From assembly GCF_000285295.1 (NCBI RefSeq), contig NZ_CADP01000002.1, forward strand, positions 22,759-86,758: 64,000 nucleotides of DNA, in the 5' to 3' direction. Within the stretch, counting starts at the first letter, position 1, and each line of letters opens with the position of its first letter. Shown one piece after another: positions 25,755 to 34,273 of the stretch. A program made the position numbers and the translations under genes. A model generated the notes under the pieces. That model saw only the letters and a list, made by a program, of their open reading frames with translations, was not told the origin of the DNA and did not search any database. This stretch comes from Komagataeibacter europaeus LMG 18890. Lineage in GTDB: Bacteria > Pseudomonadota > Alphaproteobacteria > Acetobacterales > Acetobacteraceae.

Positions 25755-26600
25755 ATGTTGCGTAAATCCGGCATTCGTCTGCTTGCCGCAACCGCTCTGC
25801 TCGGGTGGGGATATCAGGCCGTATCGGGCGCGCATGCGCAGGGTTCGGGCGGGAACTCTGGCTGGTTCGTGCCCAAGGCGTCGCAGCCTGCCCCCCATCC
25901 CGCCGCGCATGAGGCGCCACCCCCCGTGCAACTGCCCGCCCCGCAGTCCGACAGCGAGGAGGCACAGTCACAGACGCCGCCCATCCTGCCGCAGCCGCCC
26001 GTGCCCAAGGCGCCGGACGTGCCCAAGAGCGCACCGCCCCCGGCCCCTGTCATCGGCGTGATCAGCGTGCCGGATGTCATGCGCATGTCATCCGCCGCGC
26101 AGCAGGCCGAACGCGTGCTGGGTGCGCGCCGTGACGACCTGGCCCGCGATGCGCAGAAGGAGCAGGCAGGCTGGCGTGACGAACAGCAGAAGCTGCAGGG
26201 TCAGGCCAAGACCATGTCATCCGACCAGATCCAGAGCAGCGAGCGCAAGCTGCAGGAACGCGTGCTGGCGGCGCAGAAGAACTTCCGCAACCGCAACCGC
26301 GTCATTCAGGAAGCGGCCCAGGTCGCGCTGGGGCAGATCGAACGCGAACTGGTCCAGATCATCCGGCAGGTTGCCGCCAGCCGTGGCATGAACCTTGTGC
26401 TGCATCTTGAGCAGGTGGCCCTGAGTCAGGAAAGCCTGGATATTACGCAGCAGGTGGCAACGCAGCTGAACGGCGTGCTGCCGACCGTATTCATTCCCGC
26501 CGCGGATGTGGACCCGGAGGTTCTGGCCAAGTCCGGCACCATGCCGACCACGGCGGATGCCGACCGTCCAGCCGCTGCCGCCGCGCCGGCCAAGCATTAA
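25755..26600 (+). CDS. skp: OmpH/Skp-family periplasmic chaperone with Pro-rich linker
   Basis: A 281-residue exported protein, larger than E. coli Skp (161). A signal peptide ends near A28 (SGAHA/QG). Residues about 41-98 are a proline/alanine-rich linker. From about 99 (VIGVISVPDVMRMSSAAQQAERVLGAR) the OmpH domain begins, with long Gln/Arg/Glu helices that form the tentacles, and a short Ala-rich tail. Skp carries unfolded outer-membrane proteins to the BAM complex, which suits its position after bamA. The start is ATG with GAGG at 5 bases. The Pro-rich spacer is unusual and may reach through peptidoglycan. Confidence 0.8.
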   Translation: MLRKSGIRLLAATALLGWGYQAVSGAHAQGSGGNSGWFVPKASQPAPHPAAHEAPPPVQLPAPQSDSEEAQSQTPPILPQPPVPKAPDVPKSAPPPAPVIGVISVPDVMRMSSAAQQAERVLGARRDDLARDAQKEQAGWRDEQQKLQGQAKTMSSDQIQSSERKLQERVLAAQKNFRNRNRVIQEAAQVALGQIERELVQIIRQVAASRGMNLVLHLEQVALSQESLDITQQVATQLNGVLPTVFIPAADVDPEVLAKSGTMPTTADADRPAAAAAPAKH

Positions 26601-26610
26601 GGCCTGTTTC

Positions 26611-27696
26611 ATGACAGTGACGCCGGATAACGTACCGGGCGATCCACGGTTTTTCGTAACGCAGGGACCGTTCGGGCTGGAACAGCTTGCGCAATGCAGC
26701 GGGGCTGAACTGCGCAAGGCTGCCGACGGGGCGGAAACCAGCACCCCGTTCAGCGGCATCGCGCCGCTGCAGTCCGCTACGCGGGGACAGGTCAGCTTTC
26801 TGGACAACCGGCGCTATCTTCCCCTGCTGGAAGGAACGGGTGCTGGCGCGGTAATCGTAGCCCCCGCCTTTGCGGACAAGGTGCCGCCGCATGCCGCCGT
26901 TCTGGTGTCAAAGGCGCCGTACCAGGCATGGGCCCGCATTGCGTCCCTGTTCTATCCGCCGCCACCGGTCCGGCCGGGCATCCACCCTTCCGCCGTGATC
27001 GGTACCGGGTGCGAAATCGACCCGACGGCCGCGATCGGCGCCTTTACGGTGGTGGGCGACGGCGTGCGGATTGGCGCGGGTTCCGCTATCGGCACCCATG
27101 TCAGCATCGGGAACGGGGTGGAAATCGGGGCGCGTTGCCGTATTGGCGCGCATGTCGCCATTTCCCACGCCCTGCTGGGTGAACGTGTCACGCTGCTGCC
27201 GGGGGCGCGGATCGGTCAGGACGGGTTTGGCTTTGCCGTGACACCCGAAGGCTTTGAAAGCGTACCGCAGCTTGGTCGCGTCATTCTGGAAGACGGGGTG
27301 GAGATCGGGGCCAATTCCACCGTGGATCGCGGGTCCATCCGTGATACGGTGATCGGGGCTGGCTCACGCCTCGACAACCTGGTGCAGATTGGCCATAATG
27401 CGCGGCTGGGGCGCTGCTGTATCGTAGTTTCCCAGGCTGGCATTTCGGGTTCGACCGAACTTGGTGATTTCGTGACGGTTGCGGCGCAGGCCGGGCTGAT
27501 CGGACATATCAAGATTGGTGCCAAGGCCCGGATCGGCGCGCAGTGTGGTGTCATGTCCGATGTGGAATCCGGAGCCGATATGATCGGTAGTCCGGCCATG
27601 CCTTTTCGGGAATTTTTCCGGAACGTGGCCTTTCTGCGTCGGATGGCCAGGAAAACGACGCAGGATGGAAACAGGGAAAAGGCCGACAAGGGCTGA
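26611..27696 (+). CDS. lpxD: UDP-3-O-acylglucosamine N-acyltransferase
   Basis: A 361-residue left-handed beta-helix acyltransferase for the third step of lipid A synthesis, attaching a 3-hydroxyacyl chain from ACP. The N-terminal uridine-binding domain includes GQVSFLDNRRYLP and GAVIVAP. Many hexapeptide repeats follow (from about residue 118, SAVIGTGCEIDPTAAIGAF), and the catalytic His is in LDNLVQIGHNARLG. The start is the ATG with AAGG about 7 bases upstream; the open frame upstream lies inside skp. Confidence 0.95.
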   Translation: MTVTPDNVPGDPRFFVTQGPFGLEQLAQCSGAELRKAADGAETSTPFSGIAPLQSATRGQVSFLDNRRYLPLLEGTGAGAVIVAPAFADKVPPHAAVLVSKAPYQAWARIASLFYPPPPVRPGIHPSAVIGTGCEIDPTAAIGAFTVVGDGVRIGAGSAIGTHVSIGNGVEIGARCRIGAHVAISHALLGERVTLLPGARIGQDGFGFAVTPEGFESVPQLGRVILEDGVEIGANSTVDRGSIRDTVIGAGSRLDNLVQIGHNARLGRCCIVVSQAGISGSTELGDFVTVAAQAGLIGHIKIGAKARIGAQCGVMSDVESGADMIGSPAMPFREFFRNVAFLRRMARKTTQDGNREKADKG

Positions 27697-27786
27697 TTGC
27701 CTGCTGCCATTGCATATTCAACCGGCAGGAAGCCACTGTTCCGTCTGGCGCGGGAGGCTTTCAGGCCGAACAAGTGGTTGGACGAC

Positions 27787-28272
27787 GTGGATAAAGAAGT
27801 AGAGGCACTCCCAGCGGACGGCACGCCCGCGACGCTGGAATCAATTGATATCATGCGGATCATGGAAGCGATTCCCCATCGCTATCCGTTCCTGCTGATT
27901 GATCGCATGGTTGATATCGTGCTGGGGCAGTCGGCGGTTGGCATCAAGAATGTCACGGTCAACGAACCGCATTTTCAGGGGCATTTCCCCGCACGTCCCG
28001 TCATGCCCGGTGTCCTGATCATCGAGGCCATGGCCCAGACGGCCGCGACGCTGGTGGTCCTGACGCTTGGCCCGGCGTTCGAAGGCAAGCTGGTTTACTT
28101 CATGACAATCGATGGCGCGAAATTCCGTCGTCCCGTCGGGCCGGGCGACCAGTTGCGCATCCATGTCGAAAAAGAACGCAGCCGTGCGAATGTCTGGAAA
28201 TTCAAGGGTATCGCACGGGTTGATGGCGTGTCTGTTGCCGAAGCAACATTCAGCGCCATGATCATGGGGTAA
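27787..28272 (+). CDS. fabZ: 3-hydroxyacyl-[ACP] dehydratase FabZ
   Basis: A 161-residue hot-dog-fold dehydratase removing water from 3-hydroxyacyl-ACP in fatty acid elongation. The core is [13 protein letters not shown], then [26 protein letters not shown] with the catalytic His and Glu. I place the start at a GTG because alignment to E. coli FabZ needs the [13 protein letters not shown] segment; no strong ribosome site is visible and the exact start is uncertain. Between lpxD and lpxA it sets the partition of 3-hydroxyacyl-ACP between lipid A and phospholipid. Confidence 0.92.
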   Translation: MDKEVEALPADGTPATLESIDIMRIMEAIPHRYPFLLIDRMVDIVLGQSAVGIKNVTVNEPHFQGHFPARPVMPGVLIIEAMAQTAATLVVLTLGPAFEGKLVYFMTIDGAKFRRPVGPGDQLRIHVEKERSRANVWKFKGIARVDGVSVAEATFSAMIMG

Positions 28273-28403
28273 CACCGCGGGAAACGGGTCGTGGCGCGGG
28301 TCTGTCCAACGGGCGGCCCGGTGTCCGCTTCCGGGTCTTTGGGCCATAGTTACTTGCGGGGATGGAGGCTATTCTGGCAGGAAGTTCATCTAGCGGTACC
28401 GAC

Positions 28404-29255
28404 ATGGATGAACGGCGTGGAAAAGCGCCTGAAATCCATTCGTCATCCATTGTGTCCAGCCGTGCGCGGATCGGCAGGGGCGTGCGCATCGGGCCATGGT
28501 GTTCGGTCGGGCCGGATGTCGAAATCGGTGATAATGTCGAACTGATTTCACATGTGGTGATTGACGGGCGCACGACCCTGGGGGATGGGGTGGTGTGTTA
28601 TCCCTTCACCTCTGTCGGGATGGCGCCGCAGGACCTGAAATACAGGGGTGAACCGACATCGTGCATGATTGGTGCCCGCACCATCATCCGTGAAAACGTG
28701 ACCATTCACCGTGGCACCGCCACCGGCACCGGTTTGACCCGCATCGGGCCGGACTGCCTGATCATGGCGAATTCCCATGTGGCGCATGACTGCACGCTGG
28801 GGCGGGGTGTCATTATCGTCAACAACGTGGTCATGGGTGGCCATGTGGTGATCGGGGATGATGCCCGGATCATGGGGGCGGCGGCGCTGCACCAGTTCGT
28901 GCGCATTGGCCATGCGGCGCTGGTCGGTGGTGTGTGCGGGGTGGAAGCGGATGTCATCCCCTATGGCAGCGTGCTGGGCAATCGCGCGCGACTGGTGGGG
29001 CTGCACTGGATCTGGCTGCGCCGCAATGGCGTCCAGCCAGAGGAAGTCCGGCGCATGCGCCAGGCCTTCCGCGCCTTGTACCCCAAGGCGGCCCATGCCA
29101 CCGGCGCGGTGTTTCAGGACCGGCTGGAGCATGTGCGCCAGACCTATGCCGATGATGCGCGGGTTGTTGAAATCCTTGATTTCATCGCGGCCCCCAGCCA
29201 TCGCGGGCTTGTGCGTGTCCAGAGCGGGGACATGATCGAGAGCGATGGCGCCTGA
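28404..29255 (+). CDS. lpxA: Acyl-ACP:UDP-N-acetylglucosamine O-acyltransferase
   Basis: The first enzyme of lipid A synthesis, a trimeric left-handed beta-helix. Hexapeptide repeats run from SSSIVSSRARIGRGVRIGPWCSVG; QDLKYRGEPT and TIHRGT match the active region; the catalytic His is in NSHVAHDC. The C-terminal helical part is GLHWIWLRRNGVQPEEVRRMRQAF. I choose the ATG giving MDERRGKAPEIHSS by alignment to E. coli LpxA; an ATG 14 codons upstream (28362) is possible. Its end overlaps lpxI by 11 bases. Confidence 0.93.
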   Translation: MDERRGKAPEIHSSSIVSSRARIGRGVRIGPWCSVGPDVEIGDNVELISHVVIDGRTTLGDGVVCYPFTSVGMAPQDLKYRGEPTSCMIGARTIIRENVTIHRGTATGTGLTRIGPDCLIMANSHVAHDCTLGRGVIIVNNVVMGGHVVIGDDARIMGAAALHQFVRIGHAALVGGVCGVEADVIPYGSVLGNRARLVGLHWIWLRRNGVQPEEVRRMRQAFRALYPKAAHATGAVFQDRLEHVRQTYADDARVVEILDFIAAPSHRGLVRVQSGDMIESDGA

Positions 29256-30111
29256 ACCGGCAGCCGACCGGCAGGGGCCATGCGTTGGCATCCTTGCTGG
29301 TGGCGGCCCGCTGCCCGGTCAGGTGGCGCGGGCGGTGGAACAGGCGGGTGGCCGGGTTTTCATTGTCGGGTTCCAGGGTTTTGCCGAACCCGCGGTGATC
29401 GCTCACTGGCCGCATCGCATGATTCGCCTTGCGGCGGCGGGCGAAATCCTGTCCGCGTTACATGAACACCATTGTCATGACCTTGTGCTGATTGGTCCCG
29501 TAAGGCGGCCCTCCCTCGTCAACCTGCGTCCTGATGCGACGGGCGCGCGTATTCTTGCGCGTATCGGCAAGGCGCTGTTTGCGGGCGATGACGGGCTGCT
29601 CGGGGCAATCGTGCGCGTGCTGGGGGAAGAAGGGTTCACCATCCGTGGCGCGCATGAATACCTGTCCGGGTCGGTGGCGCGCCGGGGCGTGATGGGGGCG
29701 ATCGGTCCCGATATGGCGGCACGGAACGACATCATGCTGGGCCGCCGCGTGGTGCGCGAACTGGGGCGGCTGGATATCGGGCAGGGATGTGTGGTGCAGG
29801 GCGGTCTCGTGCTGGCGGTGGAGGCCCTGGAAGGGACCGACCGCATGCTTGAACGCGTGGGCGGCCTGCGGCAACCTGACCGCCCGGGTGGTGTTCTGGT
29901 CAAGATGGCCAAGCCGGAGCAGGAACGGCGCGCCGACCTGCCAACAATCGGGCCGCGGACGATTGCGGGTGCCGTGGCGGCTGGCCTGCGTGGAATCGCG
30001 ATCGAGGCCGGTGCCACGCTGCTGACCGATCCGGCCACCTGCATTGCCATGGCGGATGAAGCCGGGCTGTTCCTGACCGGAATTGGCGGCGAAGATGAAA
30101 AAATGGACTGA
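29245..30111 (+). CDS. lpxI: UDP-2,3-diacylglucosamine pyrophosphatase LpxI
   Basis: A 288-residue member of the LpxI (DUF1009) family, which hydrolyses UDP-2,3-diacylglucosamine to lipid X in alphaproteobacteria that lack LpxH. The N-terminal domain begins [18 protein letters not shown]; the C-terminal catalytic domain contains [10 protein letters not shown]-like text ([13 protein letters not shown]), [10 protein letters not shown] and the metal-binding [21 protein letters not shown]. The expected next enzyme, LpxB, is not adjacent. Confidence 0.93.
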   Translation: MAPEPAADRQGPCVGILAGGGPLPGQVARAVEQAGGRVFIVGFQGFAEPAVIAHWPHRMIRLAAAGEILSALHEHHCHDLVLIGPVRRPSLVNLRPDATGARILARIGKALFAGDDGLLGAIVRVLGEEGFTIRGAHEYLSGSVARRGVMGAIGPDMAARNDIMLGRRVVRELGRLDIGQGCVVQGGLVLAVEALEGTDRMLERVGGLRQPDRPGGVLVKMAKPEQERRADLPTIGPRTIAGAVAAGLRGIAIEAGATLLTDPATCIAMADEAGLFLTGIGGEDEKMD

Positions 30112-30125
30112 AGGGGAAATGTCCG

Positions 30126-30515
30126 ATGGGAACCTACCTGCATACAATGGTGCGCGTGCGCAATCTGGAAGCCAGCATCGATTTCTATCAACTGCTGGGC
30201 ATGCACGAACTGCGGCGCAAGGATGTACCCGAAGGGAAATACACCCTTGTCTTCATCGGTTATGCCGATAATGCGGCGGGGCAGGCGGAAATCGAACTGA
30301 CCTATAACTGGGGTCAGGATGATGGATATGATGTCGGCACGGGATTTGGTCACTTCGCCCTTGGGGTGCCCGACGTGACGGCACTGGTTGAAAAGGTCCG
30401 TGCCGGTGGCGGCAAGGTCACGCGTGAACCAGGGCCGGTCAAATTCGGCACCACCTTCATCGCCTTTGTCGAGGACCCCGACGGCTACAAGATCGAGCTG
30501 ATCCAGAAGCCCTGA
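30126..30515 (+). CDS. gloA: Lactoylglutathione lyase (glyoxalase I)
   Basis: A 129-residue vicinal-oxygen-chelate enzyme that converts the methylglyoxal-glutathione adduct to S-lactoylglutathione. Metal ligands by alignment with E. coli GloA are H6 (YLHTMVRV), the Glu of AEIELTYNW, the His of GFGHFALGV and the Glu of YKIELIQ. It follows lpxI by 14 bases, so it may share its transcript. Glutathione synthetase is in the same window. Confidence 0.94.
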   Translation: MGTYLHTMVRVRNLEASIDFYQLLGMHELRRKDVPEGKYTLVFIGYADNAAGQAEIELTYNWGQDDGYDVGTGFGHFALGVPDVTALVEKVRAGGGKVTREPGPVKFGTTFIAFVEDPDGYKIELIQKP

Positions 30516-30530
30516 CCGGCGCGCGACCGG

Positions 30531-30758
30531 TTATGGCCTGCGGGCGGCAAGAAGCTGGCGCATCGCGCTGAGTTCTTCTGTCGCCGCATCCAGCGCCGCC
30601 AGGATGTCACGCGCCGCCTCCCGGGTACGTTCGTCCGTGCTCGACGCCAGCGAATCCGCCCGCAGCATGGCGGGGGACAGGTGGCCACGGATGTCATGGA
30701 TGTGTCGCCGCAGCCTGTCATCGGTCGTATCGGCAGAGTCGCGTGCAGGTCTGGTCAT
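30531..30758 (-). CDS. Small protein resembling a histidine kinase dimerisation helix
   Basis: A 75-residue protein I cannot assign to a named family. The segment HDIRGHLSPAMLRADSL strongly resembles the H-box of HisKA/DHp domains (HDLRNPL-type), with a second amphipathic helix (REAARDILAALDAATEELSAMRQLL) after a short turn, as in a two-helix phosphotransfer hairpin. There is no ATPase domain. I chose the inner ATG; longer starts would lie within the divergent rpmH promoter. Function is unknown; orphan phosphotransfer or mimicry is a guess. Confidence 0.6.
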   Translation of the reverse strand: MTRPARDSADTTDDRLRRHIHDIRGHLSPAMLRADSLASSTDERTREAARDILAALDAATEELSAMRQLLAARRP

Positions 30759-30795
30759 GAAAATCATCCGGTTATGGTGCAAGGGGGGAGCAGCA

Positions 30796-30824
30796 TTGAC
30801 GTTGTTCGAAAGCATCAGTATAAG
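30796..30824 (+). promoter_or_regulatory. Promoter of the rpmH-rnpA-yidD-yidC operon
   Basis: TTGACG (30796-30801) and TATAAG (30819-30824) with an ideal 17-base spacer. The GC-rich discriminator (GCGCGG) just downstream is typical of ribosomal-component promoters under stringent control. The leader to rpmH would be about 80 bases. Confidence 0.75.
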
Positions 30825-30910
30825 GCGCGGCTCAGGGTTTCCGTAGTGTACGGGGCCTGTTGGAATTTATTCCGTAACCTGTCTGTCATTGTCAATCTGG
30901 GAGTGCCGTT

Positions 30911-31045
30911 GTGAAGCGCACGTATCAACCCTCGAAGCTGGTCCGCAAGCGTCGCCACGGCTTCCGTTCGCGTATGGAAACCGTTGGTGGCCGCAAGGTT
31001 GTCGCAAATCGTCGTACCAAGGGTCGCAAGCGTCTTTCTGCCTGA
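30911..31045 (+). CDS. rpmH: 50S ribosomal protein L34
   Basis: A 44-codon gene: starts [20 protein letters not shown] (GTG initiator), then [20 protein letters not shown] and ends RLSA. This is a complete, canonical bacterial L34. GGGAG lies 7 bases before the GTG. It heads the conserved rpmH-rnpA-yidD-yidC order. Confidence 0.97.
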   Translation: MKRTYQPSKLVRKRRHGFRSRMETVGGRKVVANRRTKGRKRLSA

Positions 31046-31121
31046 GGCAGGTGACGTCTGTACGGTCCGGGCGCCTGTGTGCCCGGAACCATGAATGTCT
31101 CTATACAAGGGGCGGCTGAAA

Positions 31122-31472
31122 GTGGCCGACAAGTCCACGCGCCTTAAAAAACGTGCTGAGTTCCTGCGGGTTGCGGCCAAGGGTCGCAAGGCGCCCGTTC
31201 CGGGACTGGTGCTGCAGGCGCTTGAACGCGGCGATACGCAGGCTGCCCGGTACGGTTTTACCGTTACCAAGAAAGTAGGCAATTCCGTCGTGCGCAACCG
31301 GGCACGGCGGCGCCTGCGTGAAGTGGTCCGGCTGGTTGGTCGCGAACAGGCGCTTGCGGGCGTTGATATCGTGGTCATCGGGCGGGCTGGCACATGCGGG
31401 CGGCGGTTTGATGCCCTGATGGGGGATTACCGCAAGGCCCTGCGCAAGGCGGGAGTGAAGGAAGAATCGTGA
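31122..31472 (+). CDS. rnpA: Ribonuclease P protein component
   Basis: The basic protein subunit of RNase P, which trims 5' leaders from tRNA precursors. The core is TRLKKRAEFLRVAAKGRK, ARYGFTVTKKVGNSVVRNRARRRLREVVR (the RNA-binding RNR motif) and DIVVIGRAG. I chose the GTG about 6 bases after AAGGGGCGG, giving 116 residues; an ATG at 31095 would add nine. It overlaps yidD by 4 bases (GTGA). Confidence 0.94.
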   Translation: MADKSTRLKKRAEFLRVAAKGRKAPVPGLVLQALERGDTQAARYGFTVTKKVGNSVVRNRARRRLREVVRLVGREQALAGVDIVVIGRAGTCGRRFDALMGDYRKALRKAGVKEES

Positions 31473-31765
31473 GTACGTCTTCCATCAGCCTGCCTGCCCA
31501 TATGCTGCGCGCGGTCATTCGCGCGTATCAGCTGGTGATCCGTCCCATATGGGGCGCGCATTGCCGATTCACTCCTTCATGCAGTCATTACGCACGCGAC
31601 GCGATTGCCCGCCATGGGGCCATGCGCGGCAGTGTGCTGGCGGGGTGGCGCATCCTGCGCTGCAACCCCTGGAACGCGGGTGGTCACGATCCCGTTCCCG
31701 CCACGGCCTGCGGCTGTGACATGCATGACTCCATGAAAAACACGAAAAGTCTGGCGGGTCGCTGA
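31469..31765 (+). CDS. yidD: Membrane protein insertion efficiency factor YidD
   Basis: A 98-residue YidD. The signature YQLVIRPIWGAHCRFTPSCSHYARDAI with its three conserved Cys region and GSVLAGWRILRCNPWNAGGHDPVP is complete. It associates with YidC/Sec and helps membrane protein insertion. It starts at a GTG overlapping the rnpA stop and its own stop overlaps the yidC ATG (TGATG), so the three are coupled. Confidence 0.95.
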   Translation: MSTSSISLPAHMLRAVIRAYQLVIRPIWGAHCRFTPSCSHYARDAIARHGAMRGSVLAGWRILRCNPWNAGGHDPVPATACGCDMHDSMKNTKSLAGR

Positions 31766-33525
31766 TGGATATCAAGCGTTTTATGGTGGCAACAGCACTG
31801 TCTGCCGTGGTGCTGGTTGGGTTCGAGTATTTCCTGCCACAGCAGAACCATAAAACGGTCGAGCAGCAGGCCGATACCGCCACGCCCGCACCGGCGCCCG
31901 TCGCGGGTGACGCCACGGCGGCGGCAGCGCCTGCGGATACGGGCCAGCCCGACCCGCGCGTTGCGATTGATGCCGACCGCGTGCATGGCTCGCTTGACCT
32001 GCGTGGCGCGCGCCTTGATGACCTTGTGCTCAAGAATTACCACGAGACGGTAAAGGACGGCAGCCCGCTGGTGCGCGTGCTGGAACCGCGCGGGCAGGCG
32101 GAACCCAACCTGGTTGAGGTCGGCTGGACCAATGTCAGCGGCGGTCATGTCAGCGTGCCCGACGCCAATACCGTCTGGACCGCCGACCATGATACCCTGA
32201 CGCAGGCGCAGCCCGTTACCCTGTCATGGGATAACGGTCAGGGGCAGGTGTTCCAGATCGGCATCGCGATTGACCAGAACTACATGTTCTCGGTCACGCA
32301 GAAGGTCATCAACCATGGCGGGGAATCGGTTTCGCTGTATCCCTTCTCCCGCGTGGAACGTGCCTATACCCCGGTTGAGACGGGCGGCTACCTGGTGCAT
32401 GAAGGGCCGATTTCCGTCATTGACCACAAGCTGGATGAGAGTTCCTACAAATCCCTGCGCAAGGGCGCCGTGCCGCCGGGCAACATCGCGTGGACCAAGG
32501 CGGGTCAGGGCGGATGGGCCGGGATTACCGACAAATACTGGCTGTCCGCCGTCATTCCGCAGCAGGACAGCGACGTGGCGGGCACCTATGCCTACCAGCC
32601 CACGGGCGGGGACAAGGGTATTTATGATGTCGGCTTCACCGCGCGCGCGCCGCTGGTGGTTGCCGCCGGGGGCGATGCCACAACCGCAAGCCACGTTTTT
32701 GCCGGGGCGAAGGAAGTGCCGCTGCTGGAAAAATATGAATCCAGCCTGAATATTCCCGATTTCTGGAAAGCGGTCGATTTCGGCTGGTTTGCGTTCCTGA
32801 CGCGCCCGATCTTCACGGTGCTGGACTGGCTGAACACCATGCTGGGCAATTTCGGCCTGGCGCTGATGGCGTTCACCCTGCTGGTCAAGGCGCTGTTCTT
32901 CCCGCTGGCGACCAAGCAGTTCCATTCCATGGGCAAGATGCGGCAGCTCCAGCCCAAGATCAAAGCCCTGCGTGAGCGCTATAAAGACGACCAGATGGCG
33001 CTGAACCAGCAGATGATCGCGCTGTACAAGCAGGAAAAGGTCAACCCGGCCAGCGGCTGCCTGCCCATGTTGCTGCAGATCCCGGTGTTCTGGTGCCTGT
33101 ACAAGGACCTGTACGTCACGATCGAGATGCGGCACGCGCCCTTCTTCGGCTGGATCCATGACCTGTCGTCCTTTGACCCGACCAACCTGTTCACCCTGTT
33201 CGGGCTGATCCCGTGGAATCCGTCGGTCATCTCCCCCATGCTCCAGCTTGGCCTGTGGCCGATCGCGTTCGGGCTGACCATGTTTGCCCAGATGCGCCTG
33301 AACCCCACCCCGGCGGCGGACCCGGCGCAGCAGAAGATGTTCCAGTTCATGCCGATCATCTTCACGTTCTTCATGGCGCGCCAGCCATCCGGGCTGGTGA
33401 TCTACTATTGCTGGAACAACCTGCTGACCATGGCGCAGCAGACGCTGATCCAGCGCCGGATGAACAAGGCTACGCCCGCTGTGGCGGCCCCTGCGAAGCC
33501 CAAGCTTCCGGCCGGGAAGAAATAG
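31765..33525 (+). CDS. yidC: Membrane protein insertase YidC
   Basis: A 586-residue Oxa1/YidC insertase. The first membrane helix (RFMVATALSAVVLVGFEYF) is followed by an Ala/Pro-rich stretch and the large periplasmic beta-domain (about 60-345). The conserved C-terminal five-helix core runs from WFAFLTRPIFTVLDWL through FHSMGKMRQLQPKIKALRERY and LPMLLQIPVFWCLYKDL to FMARQPSGLVIYYCWNN. The tail is basic (PKLPAGKK). Inserts proteins into the inner membrane alone or with Sec. Confidence 0.96.
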   Translation: MDIKRFMVATALSAVVLVGFEYFLPQQNHKTVEQQADTATPAPAPVAGDATAAAAPADTGQPDPRVAIDADRVHGSLDLRGARLDDLVLKNYHETVKDGSPLVRVLEPRGQAEPNLVEVGWTNVSGGHVSVPDANTVWTADHDTLTQAQPVTLSWDNGQGQVFQIGIAIDQNYMFSVTQKVINHGGESVSLYPFSRVERAYTPVETGGYLVHEGPISVIDHKLDESSYKSLRKGAVPPGNIAWTKAGQGGWAGITDKYWLSAVIPQQDSDVAGTYAYQPTGGDKGIYDVGFTARAPLVVAAGGDATTASHVFAGAKEVPLLEKYESSLNIPDFWKAVDFGWFAFLTRPIFTVLDWLNTMLGNFGLALMAFTLLVKALFFPLATKQFHSMGKMRQLQPKIKALRERYKDDQMALNQQMIALYKQEKVNPASGCLPMLLQIPVFWCLYKDLYVTIEMRHAPFFGWIHDLSSFDPTNLFTLFGLIPWNPSVISPMLQLGLWPIAFGLTMFAQMRLNPTPAADPAQQKMFQFMPIIFTFFMARQPSGLVIYYCWNNLLTMAQQTLIQRRMNKATPAVAAPAKPKLPAGKK

Positions 33526-33538
33526 GGACGGGATCAAG

Positions 33539-34204
33539 ATGGTGGAATTTTCCTCCTCCACGCCAACACCGGAAGAAATGGAACGCGACATCGAAATCGG
33601 TCGCGTCCTGTTCGCGGGTGAATTCAGGTTCGTGTTCGGCGCGCAGCAGCTTGGCCAGTTGCCTGATCCCGTCCTGCCCGAAATCGCGTTTGCCGGGCGG
33701 TCCAATGTTGGCAAGTCCAGCCTGATCAACGCCCTGACCGGGCGGCGGGCGCTGGCGCGGGCATCGTCCGAGCCGGGACGGACCAAGCAGCTCAATTTCT
33801 TTGAACTGGCCGACCGGCTGACACTGGTGGACATGCCCGGCTATGGTTTTGCCAAGGCCGCCAAGGCGGTCAAGGAAGACTGGCAGGGCATGATGTTTTC
33901 CTACCTGCGCGGCAGGCCGACGCTACGCCGTGTCGTGCTGCTGCTGGACAGCCGGGTGGAGGTCAAGGCGACCGACCAGGAAATCATGAAGCTGCTGGAC
34001 CGGGCCGCCGTAACATTTCAGGTCGTGCTGACCAAGTGCGACGTGCCCAAGCCCGCGATGCTGGAAGCCAAGATGCGCGAAGTCACCGCTATCGTGGCCA
34101 CGCATGCCGCAGCCTTCCCGGATGTGCTGGCAACCAGCAGCGAGACCGGGGAAGGGATCGCGGAACTGCGCGCGGAACTCGCGCGGCTGGCCAATCCGGT
34201 CTAG
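33539..34204 (+). CDS. engB: Ribosome biogenesis GTPase EngB (YsxC/YihA)
   Basis: A 221-residue TRAFAC GTPase needed for large-subunit maturation. G-motifs: GRSNVGKSSLINAL, PGRTKQLNFF (switch I), DMPGYGFA (G3), TKCD (G4) and the final SSETGEGI. It follows yidC by 13 bases, as in many alphaproteobacteria, and precedes argB. Confidence 0.95.
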   Translation: MVEFSSSTPTPEEMERDIEIGRVLFAGEFRFVFGAQQLGQLPDPVLPEIAFAGRSNVGKSSLINALTGRRALARASSEPGRTKQLNFFELADRLTLVDMPGYGFAKAAKAVKEDWQGMMFSYLRGRPTLRRVVLLLDSRVEVKATDQEIMKLLDRAAVTFQVVLTKCDVPKPAMLEAKMREVTAIVATHAAAFPDVLATSSETGEGIAELRAELARLANPV

Positions 34205-34273
34205 GGCGGCCACACGTCCGGCCCCGCCGCGGGCCATGGGTATTCAGCAGTCAGGAGCGAAGGGAACGTTCGG

